A stretch of DNA of 64,000 nucleotides from NCBI RefSeq assembly GCF_026627255.1, contig NZ_JAPNLM010000004.1, forward strand, positions 323,589 through 387,588. Reading direction: 5' to 3'. Position 1 is the stretch's first letter, and each line of letters starts with the position of its first letter. Shown in pieces: positions 26,684-36,634 of the stretch. This stretch comes from Streptomyces antarcticus. Lineage in GTDB: Bacteria > Actinomycetota > Actinomycetes > Streptomycetales > Streptomycetaceae. The notes beneath the pieces were generated by a model. That model ran no database searches. It worked only from the letters and a program-made list of their open reading frames with translations, and was not told where the DNA came from. The position numbers and the translations under genes were made by a program.

Positions 26684-26740
26684 TTGGTCGGCCAATCTTT
26701 GGCTCTGGAAGGCAGCGTACCCCATTACTTGGCCGACCAA
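26684..26740. promoter_or_regulatory. Paired MarR-type operators between OYE and MarR genes
   Basis: TTGGTCGGCCAA (26684-26695) and TTGGCCGACCAA (26729-26740) are exact reverse complements, each nearly palindromic, separated by 33 bases. They lie 19 bp upstream of the OYE start codon and about 150 bp upstream of the MarR start codon. This is the pattern expected of an autoregulating MarR dimer controlling both divergent promoters. A TAAAAT hexamer at 26743-26748 could serve the + strand. Confidence 0.7.
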
Positions 26741-26773
26741 GGTAAAATTTACGAGGCGGGTAAAATCCGGACA

Positions 26774-26807
26774 CGAAAGCCCGCCCGACATGAAAGCCCG
26801 CCCGACA
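26774..26807. repeat. 17-bp tandem direct repeat
   Basis: Two adjacent copies of a 17-bp unit (GAAAGCCCGCCCGACA core, one mismatch at the first base) lie in the leader between the MarR operators and the MarR start codon. It may add regulator or RNA structure, or be a simple duplication. Confidence 0.8.
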
Positions 26808-26889
26808 CGAACGCCTGGACGCCCTCCCGGAGGCGCGTGCGCGCGTACCGGACCCGTCCCGCCGGACCCGACGAAGGAGGAGCGCCGCC

Positions 26890-27432
26890 ATGACCGCGGA
26901 TGCCGCTCAGGAACCACGCACCACCCCGGAGTGCCCCGCGACGCCCAGCGCCGTACTGGACGGGCCGGTCAGCCACGCCATCAGCCGGGTCTCCCGACTC
27001 CACCGGATCGCGGCGGGCCGGGTCCTGCGGGACCTGGGACTGCACCCGGGGCAGGAGTTCGTGATGATGCAGCTCTGGGACAGCGGCGCCGTGCGCCAGT
27101 CCGAGCTGATCAAGGCGGTCGGCCTCGACCCCTCCACGGTGACCAAGATGCTCCAGCGCCTCGAACACTCCGGCCACGTGCGCCGCCGCCCCGACCCCGC
27201 CGACCGGCGCGCCTCCCTGGTCGAGGCGACGGACACCAGCTGCGGGCTCCTCGTCGAGGTCCGCAAGGCCTGGGGCGAGCTGGAACGCCAGACCCTCGAC
27301 GGCCTGGACGCGTCCGAACGCACCGAACTGGCCCGGCTGCTGGGCAAGGTGGAGGCCACCTTGTGCGCGGAGGTCACCCGGGGCGGCGCCACGGAGTGCG
27401 ACGCCGCCCTCAAGGGGCCGGCCGCCTGCTGA
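26890..27432 (+). CDS. MarR-family transcriptional regulator
   Basis: Winged-helix regulator of 180 aa. A 25-residue polar leader is followed by the MarR fold: SHAISRVSRLHRIAAGRVLRDLG; the recognition region QSELIKAVGLDPSTVTKMLQRLEHSG; and the wing RRRPDPADRRASLVEATD, with the conserved DxR. A Cys is present at the end of the wing region (TSCG) and two more near the C-terminus, which could make it redox-sensitive. The ATG at 26890 has AAGGAGG upstream. It is divergent from the OYE gene and probably represses it through the paired operators. Confidence 0.9.
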   Translation: MTADAAQEPRTTPECPATPSAVLDGPVSHAISRVSRLHRIAAGRVLRDLGLHPGQEFVMMQLWDSGAVRQSELIKAVGLDPSTVTKMLQRLEHSGHVRRRPDPADRRASLVEATDTSCGLLVEVRKAWGELERQTLDGLDASERTELARLLGKVEATLCAEVTRGGATECDAALKGPAAC

Positions 27433-27555
27433 AGGGCGTCGTCACGGCCATCCCGTCCGACCCCCGGGGCGGACGCGGGCGCCCGCCTGGCGCCCGCACC
27501 CGGGCGGCGTACGTCGGGATGAGGACTGCGGGGAGGAGGCAGGAAGGTCGGGCCC

Positions 27556-28380
27556 ATGGTGAAGACGGCCGGTTCCCCTCTGCGCGAGAGGGTGGCGGGA
27601 CTCCTCGACAGCCCCTTCATCGGGATGTCCCCCTGGATCGTGTTCTCGCTCCTGGTGGGTCCGGGACGCTTCGAGTGGGCGGTCGGGGCGGCGCTGCTGA
27701 GCTCGCTCGCTCTCGTCGCCGGGAGCCGCCTGGCGGGGCACGGCGGATCCGTGAAGATCCTCGAGGTAGCGGACCTCGTGTTCTTCGCGATCATGGCGGT
27801 CATCGGGCTCGTCGCGAGCGCGGGCACGCACCAGTGGCTCGAGACCTACGCCGGAGAGATCTCCAACATCGCGCTGACGCTCATCGCCTTCGGCTCCATG
27901 GCCGTCGGGATGCCCTTCACCATCCAGTACGCCCGGGAACAGGTCGACCCGGCCTTCTGGAAGACGCCCGCCTTCCTTCGGACCAACTACATCATCACCG
28001 GGGTGTGGGGACTCGCCTTCCTGGTGGCGGCCATCGCCGGCGCCTACGGCGACCTGGTCCTGCGCAACCCCAACAACATCTGGACGGGATGGATCATCCA
28101 GATCCTGGCCATCGTCGCCGCCCTGCGCTTCACGGTCTGGTACCCCGACGTCGCCCGCGCCCGGGCCCGCGGCGGCGACCACGCGGTCCCGCCCCTCTCC
28201 GACCTGCTCCTCCCACTGGCGGGCATGCTCGTCCCGGTGGGGATCGCCGTCCTCGTGTTCGACGGCCACCTGTGGTGGCTCGGCGTCGCCCTCATCGTCG
28301 TCGGCGGCTGGCTGAGCAGGCTCCTCAAGCGGCAGGCCGGCCAGGCGGCCCCCGCCAACGGCGGCGGCACGTCCGCCTGA
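27556..28380 (+). CDS. Conserved multi-pass membrane protein
   Basis: Membrane protein of 274 aa with about seven helices (for example WIVFSLLVGP, LVFFAIMAVIGLVASAG, YIITGVWGLAFLVAAIAGAY and WTGWIIQILAIVAALRF). The opening LLDSPFIGMSPWIVFSLL and the motif GSMAVGMPFTIQYAREQVDPAFW look conserved and may mark an intramembrane active or ligand site. No named family is recognised with confidence. The ATG at 27556 is preceded by AGGAAGG. It lies 123 bp downstream of the MarR gene and could be independent. Confidence 0.75.
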   Translation: MVKTAGSPLRERVAGLLDSPFIGMSPWIVFSLLVGPGRFEWAVGAALLSSLALVAGSRLAGHGGSVKILEVADLVFFAIMAVIGLVASAGTHQWLETYAGEISNIALTLIAFGSMAVGMPFTIQYAREQVDPAFWKTPAFLRTNYIITGVWGLAFLVAAIAGAYGDLVLRNPNNIWTGWIIQILAIVAALRFTVWYPDVARARARGGDHAVPPLSDLLLPLAGMLVPVGIAVLVFDGHLWWLGVALIVVGGWLSRLLKRQAGQAAPANGGGTSA

Positions 28381-28507
28381 GCCGATCCGGTACGGCGCCC
28401 GCCCGGCCGGGCCCGGCGCAGCAGCGGCACCACCCAGCCCCGCCGGCGTTCGATGCGCGGGGTTCGGGGCGGAGCCCCGGGAGCGGACCTTCGGCCCCCG
28501 TGTGGCG

Positions 28508-28612
28508 CGACCTGGCCCCCGCGCCCGGCGACCTGGCCCCCGCGCCCGGCGACCTGGCCCCCGTGCCCCGCGACCCGACTCCCGTGCCCCGCGACCCGGA
28601 CCCCGCGCCCCG
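28508..28612. repeat. 21-bp minisatellite, five units
   Basis: Five adjoining 21-bp units (CGACCTGGCCCCCGCGCCCGG and variants): units 1 and 2 are identical, the later ones diverge by a few bases. The length is a multiple of three, so all + frames stay open and give heptad-like Pro/Ala peptides, but no start, ribosome site or protein family supports translation. It lies in a 560-bp gap between the membrane protein and the betaine locus. Confidence 0.85.
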
Positions 28613-28688
28613 CTGCTGTGCCGGGCTGGTACCGCGACCGGTACGTACGGCCCGCCCGCCCCCGTGGCGGGCCGCGCCCGGCGGCCGG

Positions 28689-28922
28689 TCATCCCTCCGT
28701 CGGCGGCCAGGCGCCGTGCAGGCCCAGCGGCACCCGGACCGGGATCCGCACCCGTGCCACCGCCGGTCCCGACGCGGGGTCCTCCGCCGACAGGACGAGC
28801 AGCCGACTGGTGGCCTCCGTACGGTCCGTCGCGAAGGCCAGTCTCCCGGTGCGCACCCGGCGGGAAGGCACCCGCCCCGGCGCCACGCTCCAGCCAAACC
28901 CGCCACCGGCCAGGGGCAACAC
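28689..28922 (-). pseudogene. Carotenoid oxygenase C-terminal remnant
   Basis: The minus strand encodes FATDRTEATSRLLVLSAEDP, then VARVRIPVRVPLGLHGAW just before a stop at 28689. This strongly resembles the last 45 residues of carotenoid/lignostilbene oxygenases, where an iron-ligand His sits in xxRVPxGxHGxW. The remaining 450 or so residues are missing; upstream is the betaine locus. The beginning of the frame (MLPLAGGG) is unrelated. Confidence 0.55.
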
Positions 28923-28935
28923 GGAGTGACTCCGA

Positions 28936-28948
28936 TCACTTCAAGTGA
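28936..28948. promoter_or_regulatory. Palindrome upstream of the betaine locus
   Basis: TCACTT-C-AAGTGA is a 6-bp-arm palindrome with a one-base centre, about 95 bp upstream of the aldehyde dehydrogenase start. It is the most obvious candidate operator for the betaine operon, since no regulator gene is adjacent. Function is inferred from position only. Confidence 0.4.
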
Positions 28949-29043
28949 CGGATGAGACATGGCTTCGGGGGAAGGGGGCACACGCGACACGTGCAAGGTC
29001 ACCGCGGGTAGGCCGCGGTGCGGAACCGGAGGTACAGCGCGTC

Positions 29044-30528
29044 GTGTCGGAGCAGAAGACGATTCACATCGCCGGAAAGTGGCGTTCAGCGGTCTCGGGA
29101 GCGACCAGGGAGGTACTCGACCCCGTCGACGCCACCGTGCTCGCCGTGGTCGCCGAGGGCGCCACCGCGGACACCGACGCGGCCGTCAGCGCCGCGCGCG
29201 CGGCCTTCGACGGCGGCGAATGGCCCGCCACGCCCGTCGCGGAGCGCGCCGAGCTGCTGCGCCGCACCGCCGACCTCCTCCAGCGCGACCGCGAGCGCAT
29301 CGGGCTGCTGGAGAGCCTGGACGCCGGAAAGACCCTCGAAGAGGGCCGCGTCGACGTGGACTGCGTCAGCGCCGCCTTCCGCTACTTCGCCGACCTCGTC
29401 ACCGGCGAGAGCGCCGGGCGCGTGGTCGACGCCGGCTCCCCTGACATCCACAGCGTGGTCGTCCACGAGCCCGTCGGCGTGTGCGCCCTCATCACCCCCT
29501 GGAACTACCCGCTGCTCCAGGCCAGCTGGAAGATCGCCCCGGCCCTCGCCGCGGGCAACACCTTCGTCGTCAAGCCGAGCGAGATCACCCCGCTGACCAC
29601 GGCCGCGCTCATCGAGCTGCTCGTCGAGGCCGGGCTTCCCGCCGGCGTCGCGAACCTGGTCACCGGCCCCGGCGACCCGGTCGGCGCCCGCCTCGCCGCC
29701 CACCCCGACGTCGACCTCGTCTCCTTCACCGGCGGCCTCACCAGCGGTACGAAGGTCATGCGCGCCGCCGCCGACTCCGTCAAGAAGGTGGCCCTCGAAC
29801 TCGGCGGGAAGAACCCCAACGTCGTCTTCGCCGACGCCTGCGCCACCGAGGAGGGCTTCGACACGGCCGTCGACCAGGCCCTGAACGCCGCGTTCATCCA
29901 CAGCGGCCAGGTGTGCTCGGCCGGATCCCGGCTCATCGTCGAGGAGTCGCTGCGCGAGCGCTTCGTCGCCGAACTGGCCCGGCGCGCCGACCTCATCCGG
30001 CTCGGCCGCGGTACCGACCCGGGCGTCGAGTGCGGCCCGCTGGTCTCCGCCGGCCAGCTCGCGCGGACCGAGGAGTACGTGGCCTCCGCCCTTTCCGAGG
30101 GCGCCGTGCTGCGCGCCGGCGGCGAACGGCCCGACGGCCCCGGCTACTTCTACCGGCCGACCGTCCTCGACGGCTGCCACCGCCTGATGCGCGTCGTACG
30201 GGAAGAGGTCTTCGGGCCGGTCCTCACCGTCGAGACCTTCCGCACCGAGGACGAGGCCGTCGCGCTCGCCAACGACACCGAGTACGGGCTCGCCGGCGCG
30301 GTGTGGACCGCCGACCAGGGACGGGCCCGCCGCGTGGCCGGCCGGCTGCGCCACGGCACCGTCTGGATCAACGACTTCCACCCCTACCTGCCGCAGGCCG
30401 AGTGGGGCGGCTTCGGAAAGTCCGGCATCGGCCGCGAACTCGGGCCGGCGGGCCTGGCCGAGTACCGCGAGGCCAAGCACGTGTACCAGAACCTCGCTCC
30501 GCGCCCCGTGCGCTGGTTCGCGGGCTGA
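29044..30528 (+). CDS. betB: Betaine aldehyde dehydrogenase
   Basis: NAD(P)-dependent aldehyde dehydrogenase of 494 aa, expected to oxidise betaine aldehyde to glycine betaine. The family core is clear: VCALITPWNYPLLQASWKIAPAL (as ITPWNYPLLQASWKIAPAL), the general-base Glu in VALELGGKNPN (near 252), the catalytic Cys in HSGQVCSAGSRL (near 290), EEVFGPVLTVETF, and GTVWINDFHPYLPQAEWGGF. The latter resembles BetB/GbsA rather than generic dehydrogenases. The start is the GTG at 29044, with GGAGG upstream. A choline dehydrogenase gene follows after 14 bp, giving both steps from choline to betaine. Confidence 0.88.
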   Translation: MSEQKTIHIAGKWRSAVSGATREVLDPVDATVLAVVAEGATADTDAAVSAARAAFDGGEWPATPVAERAELLRRTADLLQRDRERIGLLESLDAGKTLEEGRVDVDCVSAAFRYFADLVTGESAGRVVDAGSPDIHSVVVHEPVGVCALITPWNYPLLQASWKIAPALAAGNTFVVKPSEITPLTTAALIELLVEAGLPAGVANLVTGPGDPVGARLAAHPDVDLVSFTGGLTSGTKVMRAAADSVKKVALELGGKNPNVVFADACATEEGFDTAVDQALNAAFIHSGQVCSAGSRLIVEESLRERFVAELARRADLIRLGRGTDPGVECGPLVSAGQLARTEEYVASALSEGAVLRAGGERPDGPGYFYRPTVLDGCHRLMRVVREEVFGPVLTVETFRTEDEAVALANDTEYGLAGAVWTADQGRARRVAGRLRHGTVWINDFHPYLPQAEWGGFGKSGIGRELGPAGLAEYREAKHVYQNLAPRPVRWFAG

Positions 30529-30542
30529 GGGAGAGGACCCAC

Positions 30543-32161
30543 ATGACCACGCGATCGCACACCCCCACCACCCCCGTTACCACCCCCACCCCCGTCACCA
30601 CCCCCACCACCACGACCGCCGCGCACCGCGTCGGCGGGACCGTGGAGCAGGAGTACGACTACGTCGTCGTCGGCGGCGGAACCGCCGGCTCGGTGATCGC
30701 CTCCCGCCTCACGGAGGACCCGGACGTCACGGTCGCCGTCATCGAGGGCGGCCCCAGCGATGTCGACCGCCCCGACGTCCTGACGCTCCGCCGCTGGATG
30801 GGCCTGCTCGGCGGCGAGCTCGACTACGACTACCCCACCACCGAGCAGCCGCGCGGCAACTCCAACATCCGGCACAGCCGGGCCCGCGTGCTCGGCGGGT
30901 GCTCCTCGCACAACACCCTCATCGCGTTCAAGCCGCTGCCGTCCGACTGGGACGAGTGGTCCGCCGCGGGCGCCGAGGGGTGGCACGCGGCCGCCATGGC
31001 CCCGTACTTCGACCGGCTCTTGAACAACATCGTTCCCGTCGGCGAGGACGACCGCAACGCCATCGCCCGCGACTTCGTGGACGCGGCGCGGACGGCGCTG
31101 GGCGTGCCGCTCGTCGAGGGCTTCAACCGCAAGCCCTTCCACGAGGGCGCCGGATTCTTCGACCTCGCCTACCACCCGGAGACCAACAAGCGCTCGTCCG
31201 CCTCGGTGGCGTACCTGCACCCGGTGATGGACGCCCGGCCGAACCTGCGGCTGCTCCTGGAGACCTGGGCGTACCGCCTGGAGCTGGACGGAACCCGGGC
31301 CCGGGGCGTACGGGTACGCGCCGCGGACGGCACGGAGTCGCTGATCACCGCCCGCCGCGAGGTGCTGGTGTGCGCCGGCGCCGTCGACACCCCGCGCCTG
31401 TTGCTGCACTCCGGCATCGGACCGCGCGGGGCCCTGGAGGCCCTTGGCATACCCGTCGTCCACGACCTGCCCGGCGTGGGGGAGAACCTCCTCGACCACC
31501 CGGAGTCGGTCATCGTCTGGGAGACCGACGGACCCATCCCGGAGAACTCGGCGATGGACAGCGATGCCGGACTGTTCGTCCGGCGCGACCCCGAATCGCC
31601 GGGGCCCGACCTGATGTTCCACTTCTACCAGATCCCCTTCACCGACAACCCCGAGCGCCTCGGCTACGAACGCCCCGCGCACGGAGTCTCGTTGACCCCG
31701 AACATCCCCAAGCCCCGCAGCCGCGGACGCCTCTACCTGACGAGCCCCGATCCGGAGGTCAAGCCGGCCCTGGACTTCCGCTACTTCACGGACGAGGACG
31801 ACTACGACGGCCGCACCCTGGTCGACGGCATCAAACTGGCCCGCGAGATCGCCGCGGCCGAGCCCCTGGCGGGCTGGCTGAAGCGGGAGGTCTGCCCCGG
31901 ACCGGAGATCACCAGCGACGAGGCCCTGAGCACGTACGCCCGCTCCGTCGCGCACACCGTCTACCACCCGGCCGGCACCTGCAAGATGGGCGCCGCCGAC
32001 GACGACGCCGCCGTCGTGGGTCCTGACCTCAAGGTCCGCGGCCTCGACGGCATCCGGATCGCGGACGCTTCGGTCTTCCCGACGATGCCCGCGGTCAACC
32101 CGATGATCGGAGTTCTCATGGTGGGCGAAAAGGCTGCCGAGCTGCTGGGGGGCGAGAGCCG

Positions 32162-32165
<4 letters not shown>
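30543..32165 (+). CDS. betA: GMC oxidoreductase, probable choline dehydrogenase
   Basis: FAD flavoprotein of 540 aa oxidising choline to betaine aldehyde. A Thr/Pro-rich N-terminal tail (about 27 residues, from a CCACC-rich repeat) precedes the FAD-binding motif [19 protein letters not shown] signatures are [12 protein letters not shown] and [16 protein letters not shown]. The catalytic His is in [13 protein letters not shown] (near 475), and the second active-site residue is the Asn of [10 protein letters not shown]; other GMC enzymes use His or Asn there. The ATG at 30543 follows GGGAGAGG. It is coupled to the ATPase gene by a GTGA overlap. Specificity for choline is inferred from the neighbours. 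Confidence 0.82.
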
Positions 32166-33277
<1,112 letters not shown>

Positions 33278-33329
33278 TACGCCGACCGCCCTGCGCGCCC
33301 CCCGTCCCCGGCACGGGCAGGTGGTGCGG

Positions 33330-35495
33330 ATGACCGCCGCCACCCCCTCCGTGCGCGACCCCCGCGACCCCAGCGACTCCGGCCGCCCCCAGGCCCCCGG
33401 AACCGGTCGCACCCGCCCGGACGCCCGCGACGAAGGCCGCGCCACCGCCGGCCGCCGCGACACCCGCGAGGCCCGCGACACCCGTGAGGCCCGCGACACC
33501 CGGCCGGACGGTGACGGGCCGACCCGCCGCCACGCGTCCACCGGCCGTCCCGCGGCCGCCCGCGCCACCGCCTTGTTCAGCCACCGCGCCGCCCGCAAGC
33601 TCCTGCCGCTCGCCGTCGCCGCGGCGCTGCTGGTCCCGCTCGCCCTCGCCTTCCCCGGCGCCGGCAGCTGGCCCGCCCAGCTCGCCGTCGACCTGTCCGG
33701 CCCACTCGGCCGGGCGGGCGACTGGATCATCGACCACCGGGACAGCCACCCGCTGTTCCTGTACTTCTTCGGGCACGTCAGCAACGCCGTCGTGATCTGC
33801 GTCCGCGCCGTCTACACGGTGCTGCTCGCCGCCGGCTGGCTCGGCGTCACCGCCCTCGCCGGCCTGGTCGCCTGGCGCCTCGCCGGCATCCGCCTCGCCC
33901 TGACCTGCGTCGCCGCGTTCGCCGCCTGCGGACTGCTCGGGATGTGGGTCCCGACGATGCAGACCCTCGCCCTGATGGCCGTCGCCGTCACCGCGGCCGT
34001 CGCCGTCGGCGCCCTGCTCGGCCTCGCCGCCGGGCTGTCCCCGCGCACCGACCGCGCCCTGCGCCCCGTACTCGACACCATGCAGGTCCTGCCCGCCTTC
34101 GCCTACCTGCTCCCGATGGTGCTGGTCTTCGGCATCGGCGTGCCCGCCGCCGTCCTCGCCACCGTCGTCTACGCCGCCCCGCCGATGGCCCGCCTCACCG
34201 CGCTCGGGCTGCGCGACGCCGACGCGGGCGTCCTGGAGGCCTCCGCCTCGCTCGGCGCGACCGGACGCCAGCGCCTGTTCAGCGCGCGGCTCCCGCTCGC
34301 CCGCCGACAGCTCCTGCTCGGCGTCAACCAGGCGATCATGACCGGGCTGTCCATGGCCGTCATCGCCTCCGTGATCGGCGCCGGCGGCCTCGGCGATCGC
34401 GTGTACCAGGCCCTCGCCTCCGTCGACGTGGGCGCGGCCCTCGCCGCCGGAATCCCCATCGTGCTGCTCGCCGTCGTCCTCGACCGCACCGCCGACGCGG
34501 CCGGCAACCGGCTCGGCGCCACCCCCGACCCCGCCCGCGAGAAGCACCTGCTACGCCGGGTGTTCGGCGGCTGGTACGGGCGCCTGCTCACCGTGCTGGC
34601 GGCCGTCGCCGCCGCCGTCGCCGGCCGCATCGCCGACACCTCCCTGTGGCCCGAGTCGTGGACCGTGCCCATCGCCGAGCCCGTCAACCGGGCCGTCGCC
34701 TGGATGACCGCCCACCTGTACTCCGGAGTGCCCGTCGTCGGCGGCACCGCCGACTGGTCGGCCCGCTTCACCGGCTGGGTCCTCGACCCGCTGCGCACCG
34801 GGCTCCAGGCCGCCCCCTGGTGGACCCTGCTGCTCCTCGCCGGAGCCGTCGCCCTCCTGGTGGGCACCTGGCGGACCGCGCTCACCGCGGTCCTCGCCCT
34901 CGCCGCCATCGGCGTGCTCGGCGTCTGGGAACCCTCCCTCGACACCCTCTCGCAGGTCCTGGCCGCCGTCGCCGTCACCCTGGTCCTCGGCTTCGCCATC
35001 GCCGTCGGCGCCGCCCGCAGCGCCCGCGCCCAGCGGCTGCTGCGCCCGGTGCTCGACGTCTGCCAGACCATGCCTCAGTTCGTCTACCTCATCCCCGTGG
35101 TCGCCCTGTTCGGCGTCGGCCGCGCCCCGGCCGCGGCCGCGGCCGTCGTGTACGCGCTGCCCGCGGTCGTCCGCATCACCACACAGGGCCTCAGCGAGGT
35201 GAACCCCGCCGCCATGGAAGCGGCCCGCTCCCTCGGCGCGACCCGCTCGCAGCAGCTGTGGCAGGTCCAACTGCCGCTGGCGCGCCCGGCGCTGCTCCTC
35301 GCCGTCAACCAGGCGGTCGTCCTGGTCCTCGCCGTCGTCATCATCGGCGGCCTGGTCGGCGGTGGCGCGCTCGGCTACGACGTCGTCCTCGGCCTCGCCC
35401 AGGGGGATCTGGCCACCGGCCTGGTGGCCGGCGCCGCGATCGTATGCCTCGGCCTGCTGCTCGACCGCGTCACCCAGCCCGCGAAGGAGGCCTGA
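33330..35495 (+). CDS. proW: Glycine betaine ABC transporter permease with two fused transmembrane domains
   Basis: Permease of 721 aa in which two complete BPD_transp_1 domains are joined head to tail. Each has its own EAA coupling loop: EASASLGATGRQRLFSARLP in the first half, EAARSLGATRSQQLWQVQLP in the second. Each is preceded by a helix with VLPAFAYLLPMVLVFGIGVP or TMPQFVYLIPVVALFGVGR. Ordinary ProW is about 300-350 aa with one domain working as a dimer. The first 80 residues are polar and include a repeated RDTREA. The ATG at 33330 has AGGTGG upstream. It is 2 bases from the binding-protein start. Confidence 0.88.
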   Translation: MTAATPSVRDPRDPSDSGRPQAPGTGRTRPDARDEGRATAGRRDTREARDTREARDTRPDGDGPTRRHASTGRPAAARATALFSHRAARKLLPLAVAAALLVPLALAFPGAGSWPAQLAVDLSGPLGRAGDWIIDHRDSHPLFLYFFGHVSNAVVICVRAVYTVLLAAGWLGVTALAGLVAWRLAGIRLALTCVAAFAACGLLGMWVPTMQTLALMAVAVTAAVAVGALLGLAAGLSPRTDRALRPVLDTMQVLPAFAYLLPMVLVFGIGVPAAVLATVVYAAPPMARLTALGLRDADAGVLEASASLGATGRQRLFSARLPLARRQLLLGVNQAIMTGLSMAVIASVIGAGGLGDRVYQALASVDVGAALAAGIPIVLLAVVLDRTADAAGNRLGATPDPAREKHLLRRVFGGWYGRLLTVLAAVAAAVAGRIADTSLWPESWTVPIAEPVNRAVAWMTAHLYSGVPVVGGTADWSARFTGWVLDPLRTGLQAAPWWTLLLLAGAVALLVGTWRTALTAVLALAAIGVLGVWEPSLDTLSQVLAAVAVTLVLGFAIAVGAARSARAQRLLRPVLDVCQTMPQFVYLIPVVALFGVGRAPAAAAAVVYALPAVVRITTQGLSEVNPAAMEAARSLGATRSQQLWQVQLPLARPALLLAVNQAVVLVLAVVIIGGLVGGGALGYDVVLGLAQGDLATGLVAGAAIVCLGLLLDRVTQPAKEA

Positions 35496-35496
35496 C

Positions 35497-36498
35497 ATGC
35501 CCGCCCGACCCCCGCGCACCGTCCGACCCCCGCGCACCAACCGGCGTCGGCGTCTCGCCGCCGCGCTCGCCGCCACGACCGGCCTCGCCGTCCTCAGCGC
35601 TTGCGGCGCGGCCGACATGACCCGCCAGTCCTCCCCGTACGCCGCCGCCCAGGGCGCCAAGACCGTCACGCTCTCCGTGCAGTCCTGGGTCGGCGCCCAG
35701 GCGAACACCGCCGTGGCCTCCTACCTGCTCGAACACGAGCTGGGCTACCGCGTCGACACCGTCCAGGTGGACGAGGTGCCCGCGTGGGACGCCCTCAGCC
35801 AGGGCCGCGTCGACGCGATCCTGGAGGACTGGGGCCACCCCGAGCAGGAGGACCGGTACGTCAAGGGGAAGAAGACCATCACCCCCGGCGGGGACCTCGG
35901 CGTGACCGGCCACATCGGCTGGTTCGTGCCGACGTACTTCGCCGAGGAGCACCCCGACGTCACCGACTGGAAGAACCTCGACAAGTACGCCGACCAGATG
36001 CGCACGCCCGAGAGCCGCGGCAAGGGCCAGCTGATGGACGGCTCCCCGTCGTACGTCACGAACGACAAGGCCCTGGTGAAGAACCTCGACCTGGACTACG
36101 AGGTCGTCTTCGCCGGGTCAGAGGCCGCCCAGATCACCCAGATCAAGCAGTTCGCCAAGGAGCGCAAGCCGTTCTTGACCTACTGGTACACCCCGCAGTG
36201 GCTGTTCGAGCGGGTCCCGATGACCGAGGTGAAGCTGCCCGAGTACAAGGAGGGCTGCGACGCCGATCCGGAGAAGGTCGCCTGCGCCTATCCGCACACC
36301 CCGCTGCAGAAGTACCTGAACACGCGCTTCTCGGAGTCGGGCGGCAAGGCCGCCGCGTTCCTGAAGAAGTTCCACTGGGGCGTGGAGGAGCAGAACGAGG
36401 TGTCCCTGATGATCGCCGAGGAGAAGCTGCCGCCGGAGCAGGCGGCGAAGAAGTGGGTGGAGAACAACCGCGAGGTGTGGGAGCCGTGGGTCCGCTGA
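35497..36498 (+). CDS. proX: Glycine betaine substrate-binding lipoprotein
   Basis: Extracytoplasmic receptor of 333 aa (OpuAC family). A signal peptide with twin-Arg-rich n-region ends in the lipobox AVLSAC. The binding-protein core starts TVTLSVQSWVGAQANTAVAS and contains DAILEDWGHPEQEDRYV and FLTYWYTPQWLFERVP; the aromatic residues of these segments are of the kind that cage the quaternary ammonium group. The ATG at 35497 is preceded by GAAGGAGG. It is last in the betaine operon and ends just before a strong terminator shared with the convergent protease gene. Confidence 0.88.
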   Translation: MPARPPRTVRPPRTNRRRRLAAALAATTGLAVLSACGAADMTRQSSPYAAAQGAKTVTLSVQSWVGAQANTAVASYLLEHELGYRVDTVQVDEVPAWDALSQGRVDAILEDWGHPEQEDRYVKGKKTITPGGDLGVTGHIGWFVPTYFAEEHPDVTDWKNLDKYADQMRTPESRGKGQLMDGSPSYVTNDKALVKNLDLDYEVVFAGSEAAQITQIKQFAKERKPFLTYWYTPQWLFERVPMTEVKLPEYKEGCDADPEKVACAYPHTPLQKYLNTRFSESGGKAAAFLKKFHWGVEEQNEVSLMIAEEKLPPEQAAKKWVENNREVWEPWVR

Positions 36499-36500
36499 CC

Positions 36501-36560
36501 CCGCCCCCCTCCCGGGCGTGATCCGTCGCCCCCGCCCCCTCCCGGGCGTGATCCGCCGCC
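36501..36560. repeat. 30-bp direct repeat, two copies
   Basis: Two adjoining 30-bp units, each containing CTCCCGGGCGTGATCCG, lie right after the proX stop codon, followed by a partial third. They separate the operon end from the terminator. Confidence 0.8.
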
Positions 36561-36576
36561 CCGCCCCTGCCGGGCA

Positions 36577-36623
36577 CATGCCGAGGCCCCCGCACCCTGA
36601 TCGGGTGCGGGGGCCTCGGCATG
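36577..36623. terminator. Bidirectional terminator between betaine operon and protease
   Basis: Perfect 21-bp inverted repeat (CATGCCGAGGCCCCCGCACCC and complement) around a 5-base loop. It lies between the convergent proX and protease genes, whose stop codons are 79 and 12 bases away. It is the strongest hairpin noticed in the window and should work in both directions. Confidence 0.9.
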
Positions 36624-36634
36624 TGGGGGAGGGG

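Noticed and set aside
28453..28948. Possible Pro/Ala-repeat protein over the 21-bp minisatellite
   Set aside because: No ribosome site, no family match and all three frames open because the unit is a multiple of three; the antisense strand holds an oxygenase remnant instead.
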